Made by a program: the position numbers and the translations under genes. A DNA stretch of 53,783 nt from JBBDSH01 sp040905045. GTDB lineage: Bacteria; Pseudomonadota; Gammaproteobacteria; Eutrophobiales; Eutrophobiaceae. Below, in pieces: positions 8,332-17,514 of the stretch. Under the pieces are notes generated by a model. The model had not been told where the DNA came from, did no database searches, and was given only the letters and a program-made list of their open reading frames with translations. Position 1 is the first letter of the stretch. Every line of letters begins with the position of its first letter. The stretch covers positions 1 to 53,783 of the forward strand of contig JBBDSH010000021.1 of the NCBI GenBank assembly GCA_040905045.1. Reading direction: 5' to 3'.

Positions 8332-9188
8332 TATCCGGGCTTGCCGATGGCGTTGGCTAGGTATTGGGGCAGGGCGAAGCTGCCCTGGTGTATAGAGGGA
8401 TTATAATAACGAGTTGTCAAACCTGCTGATTGATAACGTTGTTCCAGTGTCGCCAGAGGCTGATGCCGCAATTCCGTATTATCCGTTCCCCAGCCGAATG
8501 CCATGACGCCGCCCACGTATGTTGGTACGGCCGCGGTGTAAAAATGCCAGTCCCGGAACAGGTTACGGAATGCGTCGGCGGTGTTTTTTGCCTCCTCGAT
8601 CTGGAAAAAGGCGACACCGTTCTGTGTCACAATGACACCCCCTTCGTACAGGCAGCGTTTGCAATCACTATAGAACTTCTCCGTAAACAGCGCCTCGCCG
8701 GGGCCGATGGGATCGGTGGAATCGACGATAATGACGTCGAAGCGTTCATCGGTTGTGGCCACGAATTCGGCCCCGTCGGATATGACCAGATTCAGGCGCG
8801 GATCATCGAATGCACCACGGGAGTGCGTGGGGAGATATTCCCGGCACAAATCGACAACCGCCCGATCGATTTCCACCATGGTGATACGTGAAATGGAACT
8901 GTGCCGGCAGGCCTCCCGCAACATGCCGCCGTCCCCGCCACCGATAATGAGCACACGGTCGACGGCGCCGTGACCGATAATGGGTACATGAGTCAGCATT
9001 TCATGGTAGATGAATTCATCCCGTTCCGTGGTTTGTATGATGCCGTCCAGGGCCATCACCCGGCCGAACTTGGAGTTGTGAAATATAATGATGTGCTGAT
9101 GCTCCGATTTGCTCTCGTAATAGACATCCTCAACGCTGAAGACCTGGGTATAGGCGTCGTACAGGGTTTCTTCATAGCGGTTAATCAT
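8331..9188 (-). CDS. speE: Spermidine synthase
   Basis: A 285-residue aminopropyltransferase that joins decarboxylated S-adenosylmethionine and putrescine. It opens with a beta-strand domain (YESKSEHQHIIIFHN, GRVMALDGIIQTTERDEFIYHEML), then the nucleotide-binding LIIGGGDGGMLRE, the glutamate after VEID, and the gatekeeping catalytic segment DVIIVDSTDPIGPGEALF. Length and order match bacterial SpeE. It is the first gene of a leftward run with ornithine decarboxylase and a kinase. No S-adenosylmethionine decarboxylase gene is present in this window, so that partner must lie elsewhere. Confidence 0.95.
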   Translation of the reverse strand: MINRYEETLYDAYTQVFSVEDVYYESKSEHQHIIIFHNSKFGRVMALDGIIQTTERDEFIYHEMLTHVPIIGHGAVDRVLIIGGGDGGMLREACRHSSISRITMVEIDRAVVDLCREYLPTHSRGAFDDPRLNLVISDGAEFVATTDERFDVIIVDSTDPIGPGEALFTEKFYSDCKRCLYEGGVIVTQNGVAFFQIEEAKNTADAFRNLFRDWHFYTAAVPTYVGGVMAFGWGTDNTELRHQPLATLEQRYQSAGLTTRYYNPSIHQGSFALPQYLANAIGKPG

Positions 9189-9825
9189 AATGTAGCTACC
9201 TCTTTATCGAACCGGTGCCGGGGGCGCACAGATTATATGCCGAATACCGGTACAGGCAATTCGCCTGCGGTTGCGTGACCGGGGTGCGGATACAAGCATG
9301 CACAGGCAAGAAGCCGCAAACATCGCCCGTAACCGCCGGCATCTGGTCATGAAAACCAGCCGGCGTTTTGCTGCATTGCATCATAATGCAGACGTATGCG
9401 GCAGGAAACCGACGGCCCGCTTGAAAGGGCCTGTATACAGGCTTTTTACAGTATTATAAAGGCCGTCATCCGGGATAAAAAAACAGGCAAACTGCCATTT
9501 GCACTTGCCATCGTGTCAACGTAGAATGCCCATCTCTCCGTTATCGGTTTTGTCAGCCTGAAGGTGGCAAATTGTATACGAGTGATGAAGAAGAGTGCCC
9601 GTAATAAAACAGCGAACTATGAACTTCTGTACATTTTACGACTCTTTATTTCATAATATGTCCTGTAGCAAGGCTGGCTCGCGAACCATATTTAAATTAT
9701 AAAAATAATAATGTTGCTGTACTACGTATGCGCTTAAGTATTTACGCTGAATTTTTCCAGGTGCTCCGTACAATCTTTTAAATAAAAGTCATTACTCACC
9801 GCGTGGGTGGAGGTCTTTACTGCTT
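9189..9825. other. Divergent intergenic region between speE and the TonB operon
   Basis: About 640 bases with no convincing gene. It holds a hairpin at about 9335-9364 (GCCGG and CTGGT arms, with a CAT bulge) in the speE leader, a perfect 14-base palindrome GCCTGTATACAGGC at 9429-9442 followed by five T, and an inverted TATAAT at 9453-9458 that could serve speE. From about 9600 to 9790 it is AT-rich, as expected for the promoter of the rightward operon, and a GGAGG lies 12 bases before the first ATG of that operon. None of the promoter assignments is secure. Confidence 0.5.
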
Positions 9826-10608
9826 ATGGAAAATCTAACATTAGCCAATTATTGCCGGCGTTTTCTGGCTGTCACGCTGATATGTATAACCGGCTCTATC
9901 TTCGCTCAGGACAAGGTCGATGAAATCGTCGACAAGGGCGTGGAGCGCAATGAGAATGCCAAGCAAACCCAGGAGCAGATCGACAAGATTTCGGATGATA
10001 CCGACAAAGTGGTCTCCGAATACAAAAGACAGCTCAAGGTTATTGACGGCCTGAAGGTCTACAATGAGCTCCTGCAAAGACAGCTGGATGACCAGCGGGC
10101 GGAGATCAACGACCTTGAGACCTCCATTGAGGAAGTCGCCATCATAGAGCGGCAGATCACACCTCTGATGTTACGTATGCTGGATGGCCTGGAAAAATTC
10201 ATCCGGGCGGATGTTCCCTTCCTGCTGGAAGAGCGTCTGGAACGGGTCGAGAAACTGAGGAACGTTATGGATCGTTCCGATGTCACCTCGGCCGAGAAAT
10301 TCCGTTCCGTCCTGGAGGCCTATGAAATCGAGAACGAGTACGGCCGCACCATGGAAGCCTATAAGGGTGATGTGGAGATAGACGGCAAAGAGAGACAGGT
10401 GGACTTCCTCAAGGTCGGACGTATCGTTCTGGCATACCAATCGTTCAACGGCCAGGAAAACGGCGTCTGGGATCAAAAGAACCGTGAATGGGTCAAACTC
10501 GACACGGCGGAATACAAGAACCGGATCAGCAGAGGCCTGCAGATCGCGCGCGAACAGGTAGCGCCTGATCTGCTCATGCTTCCGGTCAGTGCAGCGGAGG
10601 ATATGTAA
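9826..10608 (+). CDS. DUF3450 periplasmic coiled-coil protein of the TtpC system
   Basis: A 260-residue protein with a signal peptide (about 1-28, ending SIFAQ) and a long charged heptad-like region (about 30-125: KQTQEQIDKISDDTDKVV, LLQRQLDDQRAEINDLETS) followed by LMLRMLDGLEKFIRADVPF and a conserved tail. This is the DUF3450 pattern that accompanies long ExbB proteins in TonB2/TonB3-type clusters. It is thought to act in the periplasm with TtpC to pass proton-motive-force energy to outer-membrane receptors. Its stop overlaps the next start as TAATG, and GGAGG stands upstream of its own ATG. Confidence 0.85.
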   Translation: MENLTLANYCRRFLAVTLICITGSIFAQDKVDEIVDKGVERNENAKQTQEQIDKISDDTDKVVSEYKRQLKVIDGLKVYNELLQRQLDDQRAEINDLETSIEEVAIIERQITPLMLRMLDGLEKFIRADVPFLLEERLERVEKLRNVMDRSDVTSAEKFRSVLEAYEIENEYGRTMEAYKGDVEIDGKERQVDFLKVGRIVLAYQSFNGQENGVWDQKNREWVKLDTAEYKNRISRGLQIAREQVAPDLLMLPVSAAEDM

Positions 10609-11987
10609 TGAATCGCAGGGTCACTTATTTTATCGCCACTATCATCACGCTCTTCCTGGCCGGCGCCGTTCAGGCACAACAGGGCCCGACACTGGATGAG
10701 TTGTTGCAGCAGGTCAAGGAAGGTTTGCGCAAACAGTCCGAGCAGGATCGGCAGCGTATACAGGAATTCACGCGTGATAAGGCAAAGCGTGAACAGATGC
10801 TGGCGGAAGCGAGGCGGGAGCGGGCTGCCCTGGAAGACAAGAGCGCCCGCATGGAACAGGAATTCGATGACAACGAGGCCGAGATTGCGGAGCTGGATCA
10901 ACGGCTGACGGAGCGTCTGGGATCCCTGAAGGAACTGTTCGGTGTTCTGCAGCAGACGGCCAATGACGCCAGGGGTACATTCGAGGATTCACTCACCAAT
11001 ATTCAATATCCCGAGCGCACCGAATTCCTGACGGAACTGGCGCAGAAAATGGGCCAGACTTCCAGACTGGCGTCCCTGGAAGAGATTGAACGTCTCTGGT
11101 ACGAACTGCAGCGCGAGATGACGGAATCCTCCAAAGTCGTCAAGTTTAACCATACCGTCATCAACGCCGACGGGGACCAGCAAGAAAAACAGGTCATCCG
11201 TGTGGGACTCTATAACATTATCGCCGACGGCAAGTACCTGCAGTATATCGCCGAAACAGGCAAGGTGCTTGAATTACCCCGCCAGCCCCAGAGCCGGTTC
11301 GTCAAATCGGCCGAAAATCTGCGCAATGCCGGCGCCGGCAAGATCGCATTCGGTATCGATCCTTCCAGGGGGCAATTGTTGTCGCTGCTGGTGCAGGAGC
11401 CGACCGTGCGTGAACGCGTCGATCAGGGCGGCCTGGTTGGCCGAATTATTATCGCCCTGGGTATCTTTGCCCTTGTAGTCGCTGTACTGCGCTTCATCCA
11501 GTTGACATTCATCAGCATCCAGGTGAGCGCCCAGAAACGCAATCCGTCCGAGGCCAGTACCAGGAATCCGCTCGGCCGGGTGTTGAAGGTCTATCACGAC
11601 AACCCCAATATCGATCTGGAATCCCTGGAACTGAAGCTGGGCGAGGCGGTTCTGAAAGAAACACCCAGGCTGAACCGGTTCAACATGATCCTGAAGGTGA
11701 TCGCCGTGGTCGCTCCCCTGCTGGGTCTGCTGGGTACCGTTACCGGTATGATTATTACCTTCCAGGCTATTACCCTGTTCGGTACCGGCGATCCCAAACT
11801 GATGGCAGGCGGTATTTCCCAGGCGTTGATTACGACGGTACTGGGTCTTGTTGTCGCTATCCCGACGGTCCTGTTGCATACCCTGGTATCGGGACGCAGC
11901 CGGCGGATCATCGAGGTGCTCGAGGAGCAGGCGACAGGCATGGTGGCGTCGTACTCCGAGAAGCGCGGCAAGGGTTCGGCCTCCTAG
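10608..11987 (+). CDS. Long MotA/TolQ/ExbB protein (TtpC-like)
   Basis: A 459-residue protein with a signal peptide, a periplasmic coiled-coil domain (about 25-135: LLQQVKEGLRKQSEQDRQR), a mixed domain to about 265, and then three membrane segments of the MotA/TolQ/ExbB channel. The first is at about 280-300 (IIIALGIFALVVAVLRFIQL) and the last two lie in VVAPLLGLLGTVTGMIITF and GGISQALITTVLGLVVAIPT, the conserved ion-channel core. This is the TtpC architecture known from Vibrio TonB2 systems, where it is an extra ExbB-like part. It is translationally coupled to the DUF3450 gene. Confidence 0.88.
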   Translation: MNRRVTYFIATIITLFLAGAVQAQQGPTLDELLQQVKEGLRKQSEQDRQRIQEFTRDKAKREQMLAEARRERAALEDKSARMEQEFDDNEAEIAELDQRLTERLGSLKELFGVLQQTANDARGTFEDSLTNIQYPERTEFLTELAQKMGQTSRLASLEEIERLWYELQREMTESSKVVKFNHTVINADGDQQEKQVIRVGLYNIIADGKYLQYIAETGKVLELPRQPQSRFVKSAENLRNAGAGKIAFGIDPSRGQLLSLLVQEPTVRERVDQGGLVGRIIIALGIFALVVAVLRFIQLTFISIQVSAQKRNPSEASTRNPLGRVLKVYHDNPNIDLESLELKLGEAVLKETPRLNRFNMILKVIAVVAPLLGLLGTVTGMIITFQAITLFGTGDPKLMAGGISQALITTVLGLVVAIPTVLLHTLVSGRSRRIIEVLEEQATGMVASYSEKRGKGSAS

Positions 11988-12004
11988 GACGAGGATAGTC
12001 TCCG

Positions 12005-12586
12005 ATGATAGAGTTTATCTATTCGGCGCTGCGGTGGTTCGCTTCCCTGATCGGCCAGGAACAAACCCTGGTCGATATGTGGGAGGCCATCCGCGACTTC
12101 CTGGAACTGGGCGGCGATGTTGTTCTGTTGATAGGTGTGCTGATGGTTTTCATGTGGATACTGATCATTGAGCGAATCATCTATTTCTATACCCGCCATA
12201 ACGATGTCGTCAACCGGACCATTGATGCCTGGAATGCACGCCCGGAGCGAAAGTCCTGGCATGCACACAGGATCCGCGAGGAAATGATCTCGGAGGTGCG
12301 CCTGATCACCCAGCAGTATCTGGATATGATCCGGGCCTGTGTTGCTCTGGCCCCGCTCATGGGCTTGCTGGGGACCGTGACCGGCATGGTCCAGGTGTTC
12401 GAGGTAATGGCGGTCATGGGCACGGGTAATGCCCGGGCCATGGCCGACGGCGTATCCAAGGCGACCATCCCGACCATGACCGGCATGGTGGCGGCCCTGT
12501 CCGGTATTTTCATCAGTTACTGGTTGCAACAAAAGTCCCACAATGAGGTCCAGTTGCTCGGCGAACATATGACGCTGGACCATTAG
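12005..12586 (+). CDS. exbB: ExbB-type proton channel subunit
   Basis: A 193-residue short ExbB/TolQ homologue. It has a first membrane helix at about 40-60 (VVLLIGVLMVFMWILIIERI), a cytoplasmic loop, and the paired helices holding APLMGLLGTVTGMVQVFEVM and PTMTGMVAALSGIFISYW. With ExbD it forms the inner-membrane proton channel that drives TonB. It starts 17 bases after the long ExbB gene, and having both a long and a short ExbB protein side by side is normal for this cluster type. Confidence 0.9.
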   Translation: MIEFIYSALRWFASLIGQEQTLVDMWEAIRDFLELGGDVVLLIGVLMVFMWILIIERIIYFYTRHNDVVNRTIDAWNARPERKSWHAHRIREEMISEVRLITQQYLDMIRACVALAPLMGLLGTVTGMVQVFEVMAVMGTGNARAMADGVSKATIPTMTGMVAALSGIFISYWLQQKSHNEVQLLGEHMTLDH

Positions 12587-12624
12587 GTCTTTCCTACTAA
12601 ACCATGCACAGGCAGGTATGAGTT

Positions 12625-13026
12625 ATGCGCAAGATTGCACAAGCTGAAGCGGAAGAAGAATCAGATGTCAATATCACGCCCCTGATTGATATTGTCTTCA
12701 TCATGCTGATCTTCTTTATTGTGACCGCCACGTTCATTAAAGAGACGGGCATTGACGTTAACAAGCCGGATGCCCCCACGGCCGTGGTCAAGGAAAACGC
12801 CAATATTCTGGTCGCCATTGACGCCGATAACAGCATCTGGATTGACGGCAGAAGAGTGGATATTCAGTCCGTACGACCCAACATCGAGCGTCTGCACGCC
12901 GAGAACCCCCAGGGCTCGGTGGTAATACAGGCGGACAAGGAGTCGAAGACGGATACTTTAATCGGTGTCATGGATGCGTCCCGGCAGGCCGGCGTGTATA
13001 ACGTGTCCATCGCGGCCGAGAACTAA
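12625..13026 (+). CDS. exbD: ExbD-type biopolymer transport protein
   Basis: A 133-residue protein with a short cytoplasmic N-terminus, one membrane helix at about 18-38 carrying the channel aspartate D22 (NITPLIDIVFIMLIFFIV), and a periplasmic domain with NPQGSVVIQADKESKTD. The aspartate is the proton-carrying residue of the ExbD/TolR family. It lies 38 bases after exbB in the same operon. Confidence 0.92.
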   Translation: MRKIAQAEAEEESDVNITPLIDIVFIMLIFFIVTATFIKETGIDVNKPDAPTAVVKENANILVAIDADNSIWIDGRRVDIQSVRPNIERLHAENPQGSVVIQADKESKTDTLIGVMDASRQAGVYNVSIAAEN

Positions 13027-13039
13027 GAGGGATAAGACG

Positions 13040-13660
13040 TTGCCCAACGCCATAGCACGATACGCTATCAGCTTTCTTGCCGCCTTAATCATTGTCTTTG
13101 GCCTGTTCTGGATCATGCAGTATTTGATTGCAACGGCTGACAGAAGTCTGGACAAGTCTGATACCGCTCATCTGGTCGATTTTGTCCGTGTCGAGCGTGA
13201 CGAGTCGGTGGAGCGCAAGAAACCCAAGCCGGACAAACCGCCGGAACCGGAGCAGCCGCCACCGGAACCGCCGCCGCCGTCAATGGACAATGTCGATCCC
13301 GCCGCCGAGAGCATGGGGGTCAGGGATGTTCCCGTTGACACCAACGTTGATATGGACAGCAGCGGTTTCGGACTCTCGCCCAGCGACGGTGAATACCTGC
13401 CCATTGTCAAGGTGCAGCCCGTCTATCCGAGGCGTGCTTTGTCCAGGGGTATAGAGGGGTACGTCATCGTTGAATTTACCGTTACCAAACAGGGAACGAC
13501 CAAGGATATACGTGTGGTGGAATCCAGGCCGTCGGGTGTATTTGATCGCGCGGCGATGCAGGCTGCGGAGAAATTCAAATACAAGCCGCGGGTAATCGAT
13601 GGTCAGGCCATCGAGGTCCCCGGCGTCCAGAACAAGATTACTTTCGAGATCGAAGAGTGA
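13040..13660 (+). CDS. tonB: TonB energy transducer
   Basis: About 206 residues from a TTG at 13040, which has AGAGG nine bases upstream; the longer reading frame overlaps exbD and lacks this context. A membrane helix (about 9-30, ISFLAALIIVFGLFWIMQYL) is followed by a proline-rich periplasmic spacer (about 60-82, KPKPDKPPEPEQPPPEPPPP) and a C-terminal TonB domain (about 122-206) with VKVQPVYPRRALSRGIEGYV and VESRPSGVFDRAAMQA. It is short, as in TonB2/TonB3 proteins that need TtpC. It should contact TonB boxes of outer-membrane receptors, none of which is encoded nearby. Confidence 0.9.
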   Translation: MPNAIARYAISFLAALIIVFGLFWIMQYLIATADRSLDKSDTAHLVDFVRVERDESVERKKPKPDKPPEPEQPPPEPPPPSMDNVDPAAESMGVRDVPVDTNVDMDSSGFGLSPSDGEYLPIVKVQPVYPRRALSRGIEGYVIVEFTVTKQGTTKDIRVVESRPSGVFDRAAMQAAEKFKYKPRVIDGQAIEVPGVQNKITFEIEE

Positions 13661-13675
13661 TAGCGGGAGCCTGAA

Positions 13676-14986
13676 ATGCGATTCTTTTCTTCAAACAGCA
13701 TTGCAGTATTCAGGAGTGCGTTATTGCTTCTGGCGTCACTGGCGTTTGTGCCTGCAGGTCTTGTGGCACAGGATAATGGCGGTTCCGAGAGAAAGACGGA
13801 GAAAACACCCGCCATGTCCCAAAAGGTGTACGACGCTCTGACGAAAGCCCAGGAGCTGATAGAGGAGAAAAAGTACAACGAAGGTCTGGCGGCGCTGCGG
13901 GAACTGGAACGGCAGGAAGGCCTCGAGCCCTACGAAAAGGCGCAGATGTACAACTATTTCGCCTATACGTATTTCACGATGGAACGTTACAAGGATGCTA
14001 TCGATGCCTATCGGAAGGTTCTGGCCCAGCCGGAACTGCCCACCGGCCTGGTTCGAAACTCCCTCTATACCGTGGCACAGCTTTACTTCATTACCGAGGA
14101 ATACAGAAATGCGGTCGATACCATTAATAAATGGTTTGAAGTCGCAGAAAAGCCGACCGAGAACGCCTATATGCTTCTGGGACAGGGCTATTACCAGTTG
14201 GAGGAATACAAGAAGGCGCTTGACCCGCTGAAGAAGGCCTATCGAATGGTCCGGGAAAAGGGCGAAAAACCGAAGGAAAATCTTCTTTTATTGCTGCGGG
14301 TAATCTACTTTAATCTGGAAGATTACCAGAATATGATCGCCATCCTGAAGGAACTGGTGGATATGTATCCGAAGAATGAATACTGGCTGACCCTGGCCGG
14401 TGTTTATTCGGAACTCAAGCAATATGAAAAGCAAATGTCGATTCTTGAGATCCTTTATGAAAGAGGTGCGCTTGAAAGGGGCGCCCAACAATTGAACCTG
14501 GCCAATCTGTTTTTGTTGAACGATGTTCCCTACAAAGCGGCGCAGGTACTCGAGAAGGGCATCAATGAAGGAAAAATTGAAGAAGATGTCCGTAACCTCA
14601 GGTTACTTTCCCAGGCCTGGAGTCAGGCTCAGTATCCGGAGGAGTCCATACCGCCTCTGAAAAAAGCCGCGCAGAAGTCTGATGACGGCGATCTTCATAT
14701 GCGGCTGGCACAGTCCTATATTAACCTTGATCGCTATGAAGAGGCGGTCAGTGAATTGCGCACGGCCTTCGACAAAGGCAATCTGAAACGTCCGGATCAG
14801 GCCCGGGTGATGCTTGGCATGGCTCTTTTCGAGCTGGAAAGATTCGATGCCTCCAAGGAGGCATTCAGGCTTGCATCGAGGGATGATCGCAGCCGCAAGG
14901 CGGCCGAGCAGTGGCTCAGCTATGTCAGTAACGAGCAGACGCGCAAAGACCAGTTGCGCAAGAGCCTGGAGCAGCGTCGTCAGTAG
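13676..14986 (+). CDS. Periplasmic TPR protein of the TonB/TtpC operon
   Basis: A 436-residue protein with a signal peptide (about 1-32, SLAFVPAGLVAQ) and several tetratricopeptide repeats through most of its length, for example AQMYNYFAYTYFTMERYKDA, AYMLLGQGYYQLEEYKKALD and MRLAQSYINLDRYEEAVSEL. TPR proteins close DUF3450-TtpC-ExbB-ExbD-TonB clusters in other gammaproteobacteria and are thought to help assemble the complex or its receptor. It begins 15 bases after tonB. A hairpin with arms CGTAACACG (15109-15117 and 15162-15170) lies downstream but has no T-run. Confidence 0.87.
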   Translation: MRFFSSNSIAVFRSALLLLASLAFVPAGLVAQDNGGSERKTEKTPAMSQKVYDALTKAQELIEEKKYNEGLAALRELERQEGLEPYEKAQMYNYFAYTYFTMERYKDAIDAYRKVLAQPELPTGLVRNSLYTVAQLYFITEEYRNAVDTINKWFEVAEKPTENAYMLLGQGYYQLEEYKKALDPLKKAYRMVREKGEKPKENLLLLLRVIYFNLEDYQNMIAILKELVDMYPKNEYWLTLAGVYSELKQYEKQMSILEILYERGALERGAQQLNLANLFLLNDVPYKAAQVLEKGINEGKIEEDVRNLRLLSQAWSQAQYPEESIPPLKKAAQKSDDGDLHMRLAQSYINLDRYEEAVSELRTAFDKGNLKRPDQARVMLGMALFELERFDASKEAFRLASRDDRSRKAAEQWLSYVSNEQTRKDQLRKSLEQRRQ

Positions 14987-15256
14987 CAGCAGTAGGCAGG
15001 CGCAATTGTAACCCTCTGGAAGCTGTTCGATGCTGTATACGGTTGTTTCCCGGTTATGGCTTTCCCGGCAGCATTACTCCCCCTGATTGCCGCTTCTTCT
15101 TCGCTTCCCGTAACACGGCATCATGCCCGCCTCGGGCCGTTCCACTCAACGGGATACCGGGCGTGTTACGATAACCTGGTAATTACAAACGATACCCCCG
15201 GTAAGAATATGTGAACCGGCGGAGATTTCCAGATAGTTTATAAGCAACCCGGCATC

Positions 15257-16516
15257 ATGCGTATTGTCATTATCGGTTCAGGTCTTATGGGTGTGACCAC
15301 CGCCTACTTTCTGGCAAGAAACGGTCATCAAGTAACAGTGCTGGAAAGGCGTGAATCCGCCGGAATGGAAACCAGTTTTGCCAACAGCGGCATGGTGACA
15401 CCCAGTCAGGCCGATCCATGGAATTCCCCTGCTTCGCTGGCGAGATTATTTTCACTCTTATTCCGAAAGGATTCTCCTCTCGTATTCAGTCCTTCAACTG
15501 TAGTTTCATTAATCAAGTGGTCACTGGTATTTCTTCGCAATTCCACACCTGGACGATTTCATGCCAGCCTTGAAAAGAATGCGGCACTGGCGAATTACAG
15601 CCTCGGGATTTTCAGAAGCATCCGCCGGGAGACAGGTATTTCCTATGATTATTCGGAGAACGGTACATTAAAGTTGTATCGCAATGAAAGATCTTTTGAT
15701 AAAGCAGTAAAGATGAATCAGTCTCTGTCGTCGATGGGAGTCAATCTTGAGATCCTCGATTCCGGCGGGGTTCTGGAAAGGGAGCCCGCACTGCACGGCA
15801 TCGGCGGCAGGATCAGCGGCGGCGTATATTACCCGGATGATGAAGCCGGCGATGCGCACAAGTTTTGCCGTGAACTCGCCGGTGAGGCTGAAAAGCTGGG
15901 GTGCGAATTCCGCTACAACACGGAAGTAACCGGTATGCGATATACTGATCATTGTATTAATGCAGTGTCGACCAGCCGGGGCGAATTCACCGGCGATGCC
16001 TATATACTCGCTGCGGGCTGTTTCAGCGTGCCGCTGGCGAAAAAGCTTGGTATCAGCGTGCCAATACGTCCGATCAAGGGCTATTCAATAACAATGAATC
16101 TCAACGGCTGGGAGGATGGACCCGCCATGCCCGTTATCGATGATGCCAGGCATATTGCAGTGACCCCGCTGGGCGATCGAATCAGGGTGGCGGGAATGGC
16201 CGAGTTTGCCGGCCTGGATACTTCCATCAGGGCGGACAGGATCCGGCGGCTGGCCGGTTTTCTTGATGAAATATATCCTGATTTCAGCAGTTTCCGGGAT
16301 ATCAGCCGCGCCGGGCAATGGGCGGGCCTCAGGCCCTATTGTTGGGACGGCGTACCTGTTATCGGCCCGACCGCCATAACCAACCTCTACCTGAATACCG
16401 GGCAGGGACATCTGGGCTGGTCCCTGTCCGCGGGGTCGGGAAAATTACTGGCCGATTACCTGAGCGGCGAGAAAATGGATATCGCTATCGATCCCTATCG
16501 CATTGATCGCTTTTAG
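15257..16516 (+). CDS. DadA-type D-amino acid dehydrogenase
   Basis: A 419-residue FAD enzyme of the DAO/DadA family. The N-terminal FAD-binding strand is IVIIGSGLMGVTTAYFLARN followed by VTVLERRESAGMETSFANSG; the middle shows DDEAGDAHKFC and AAGCFSVPLAKKLGISVPIRPIKGYSIT; the end has GLRPYCWDGVPVIGPT and NTGQGHLGWSLSAGSG, both typical of DadA. The likely reaction is oxidation of D-amino acids to keto acids with electrons passed to the respiratory chain. No alanine racemase or transporter is next to it, so the substrate is open. The start has no obvious ribosome binding site. Confidence 0.87.
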   Translation: MRIVIIGSGLMGVTTAYFLARNGHQVTVLERRESAGMETSFANSGMVTPSQADPWNSPASLARLFSLLFRKDSPLVFSPSTVVSLIKWSLVFLRNSTPGRFHASLEKNAALANYSLGIFRSIRRETGISYDYSENGTLKLYRNERSFDKAVKMNQSLSSMGVNLEILDSGGVLEREPALHGIGGRISGGVYYPDDEAGDAHKFCRELAGEAEKLGCEFRYNTEVTGMRYTDHCINAVSTSRGEFTGDAYILAAGCFSVPLAKKLGISVPIRPIKGYSITMNLNGWEDGPAMPVIDDARHIAVTPLGDRIRVAGMAEFAGLDTSIRADRIRRLAGFLDEIYPDFSSFRDISRAGQWAGLRPYCWDGVPVIGPTAITNLYLNTGQGHLGWSLSAGSGKLLADYLSGEKMDIAIDPYRIDRF

Positions 16517-16536
16517 ACTATCACCCGTTCTTCGGA

Positions 16537-17514
16537 TTACTCCCATTCCAGTTCGGTAAAGGCCTTGCTGACATTGCGCCTGTGATAATGTTCATACAGT
16601 TGCCAGCTGCGCGCCTCTTCATGGGCCGCCTTGTCAAGGACCTCTTCCATGAAACGTCCTGCCGCTATCATGCTTCTGACCTCATCCCGCAACGTTTCCA
16701 GATACCGGCGTTGTTCCTGCCCGGCCCGCGGCCAGGGTTGATCAATCGGCCCATGACCGGGTATGACTTTTTGTGCCGGGATTTTTTCAAGGGCGTCGAG
16801 CTGCTTCAGCCAGCCTTTGAGTTTGCCGTCCAGAACGGGTATATGTCCTGTAAAAAGAAGGTCGGACAACCATAATGTCTGCGTTTTCCGGTCGTAGACT
16901 GTCAGATCGGTGAAAGTGTGGGCGGGTCCGTGGGCGGTGAGTGTCAACACCCTGTTCCCCAGATCCAGTTTCATGGTGTTTTCCACGGATATATCCGGCC
17001 CGATAATCCCGTTGTCACCGGCGGTTGCCAGCTCATCGGCGTATTCCTCCCGGAAAAACGCACGATTTTGCTCCACGGAGGGAGCCAGGTTTTCATGACC
17101 AACAAACCGCGCGTCCTCGTCACTGAACGCGGCATTACCCAGTAAATGGTCGTAATGAATATGCGTGTTGATGACATAGCATATTTTGCGATCAGAAATT
17201 TTGTGAATGGCCTGCCGCAGGCGCGCACCGACAGCCGGTGAGCCTCCGGTATCGATGACGGCGATGCATTCATCGCCGATGATAAAACCAATATTGGCAC
17301 TGTCATCCCGCTGCGCGTGGTCCGTGGATACGATTTTACCCTGATGTACATAGATTCCCTCGGCAATCTCGCTCAAATTAAAGTGAGTACTTACTGATGA
17401 AGAGAGGGTCGATTGCTGGAAAACAAGGAGGAGGAACCCGCAATACAGGGGCAGTACCCCGTGTCGGAAGTAGCGAGTATGTCTGTGTCTTCGGTAAAGA
17501 AAGCGATGGCTCAT
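16537..17514 (-). CDS. Metallo-beta-lactamase-fold hydrolase, quinoprotein relay type
   Basis: A 325-residue exported protein: a basic N-terminus, a hydrophobic stretch at about 18-38, then a metallo-beta-lactamase fold. The zinc motif is H118-x-H120-x-D122-H123 in NTHIHYDHLLGNAAF; further marks are AVIDTGGSPAVG, VGHENLAPSVEQNRAFF, GPAHTFTDLTV, WLSDLLFTGHIPVLDG and PGHGPIDQPWP. This matches the SoxH-like quinoprotein relay system zinc metallohydrolase group, usually found with PQQ-dependent dehydrogenases. No PQQ enzyme or cytochrome gene is near. It converges on the DadA-like gene. The fold is certain, the relay subgroup likely. Confidence 0.82.
   Translation of the reverse strand: MSHRFLYRRHRHTRYFRHGVLPLYCGFLLLVFQQSTLSSSVSTHFNLSEIAEGIYVHQGKIVSTDHAQRDDSANIGFIIGDECIAVIDTGGSPAVGARLRQAIHKISDRKICYVINTHIHYDHLLGNAAFSDEDARFVGHENLAPSVEQNRAFFREEYADELATAGDNGIIGPDISVENTMKLDLGNRVLTLTAHGPAHTFTDLTVYDRKTQTLWLSDLLFTGHIPVLDGKLKGWLKQLDALEKIPAQKVIPGHGPIDQPWPRAGQEQRRYLETLRDEVRSMIAAGRFMEEVLDKAAHEEARSWQLYEHYHRRNVSKAFTELEWE

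Noticed and set aside
9429..9447. Palindrome followed by T-run as an intrinsic terminator on the plus strand
   Set aside because: No transcript from the left would reach it because speE runs the other way; the stem is also short with no loop.
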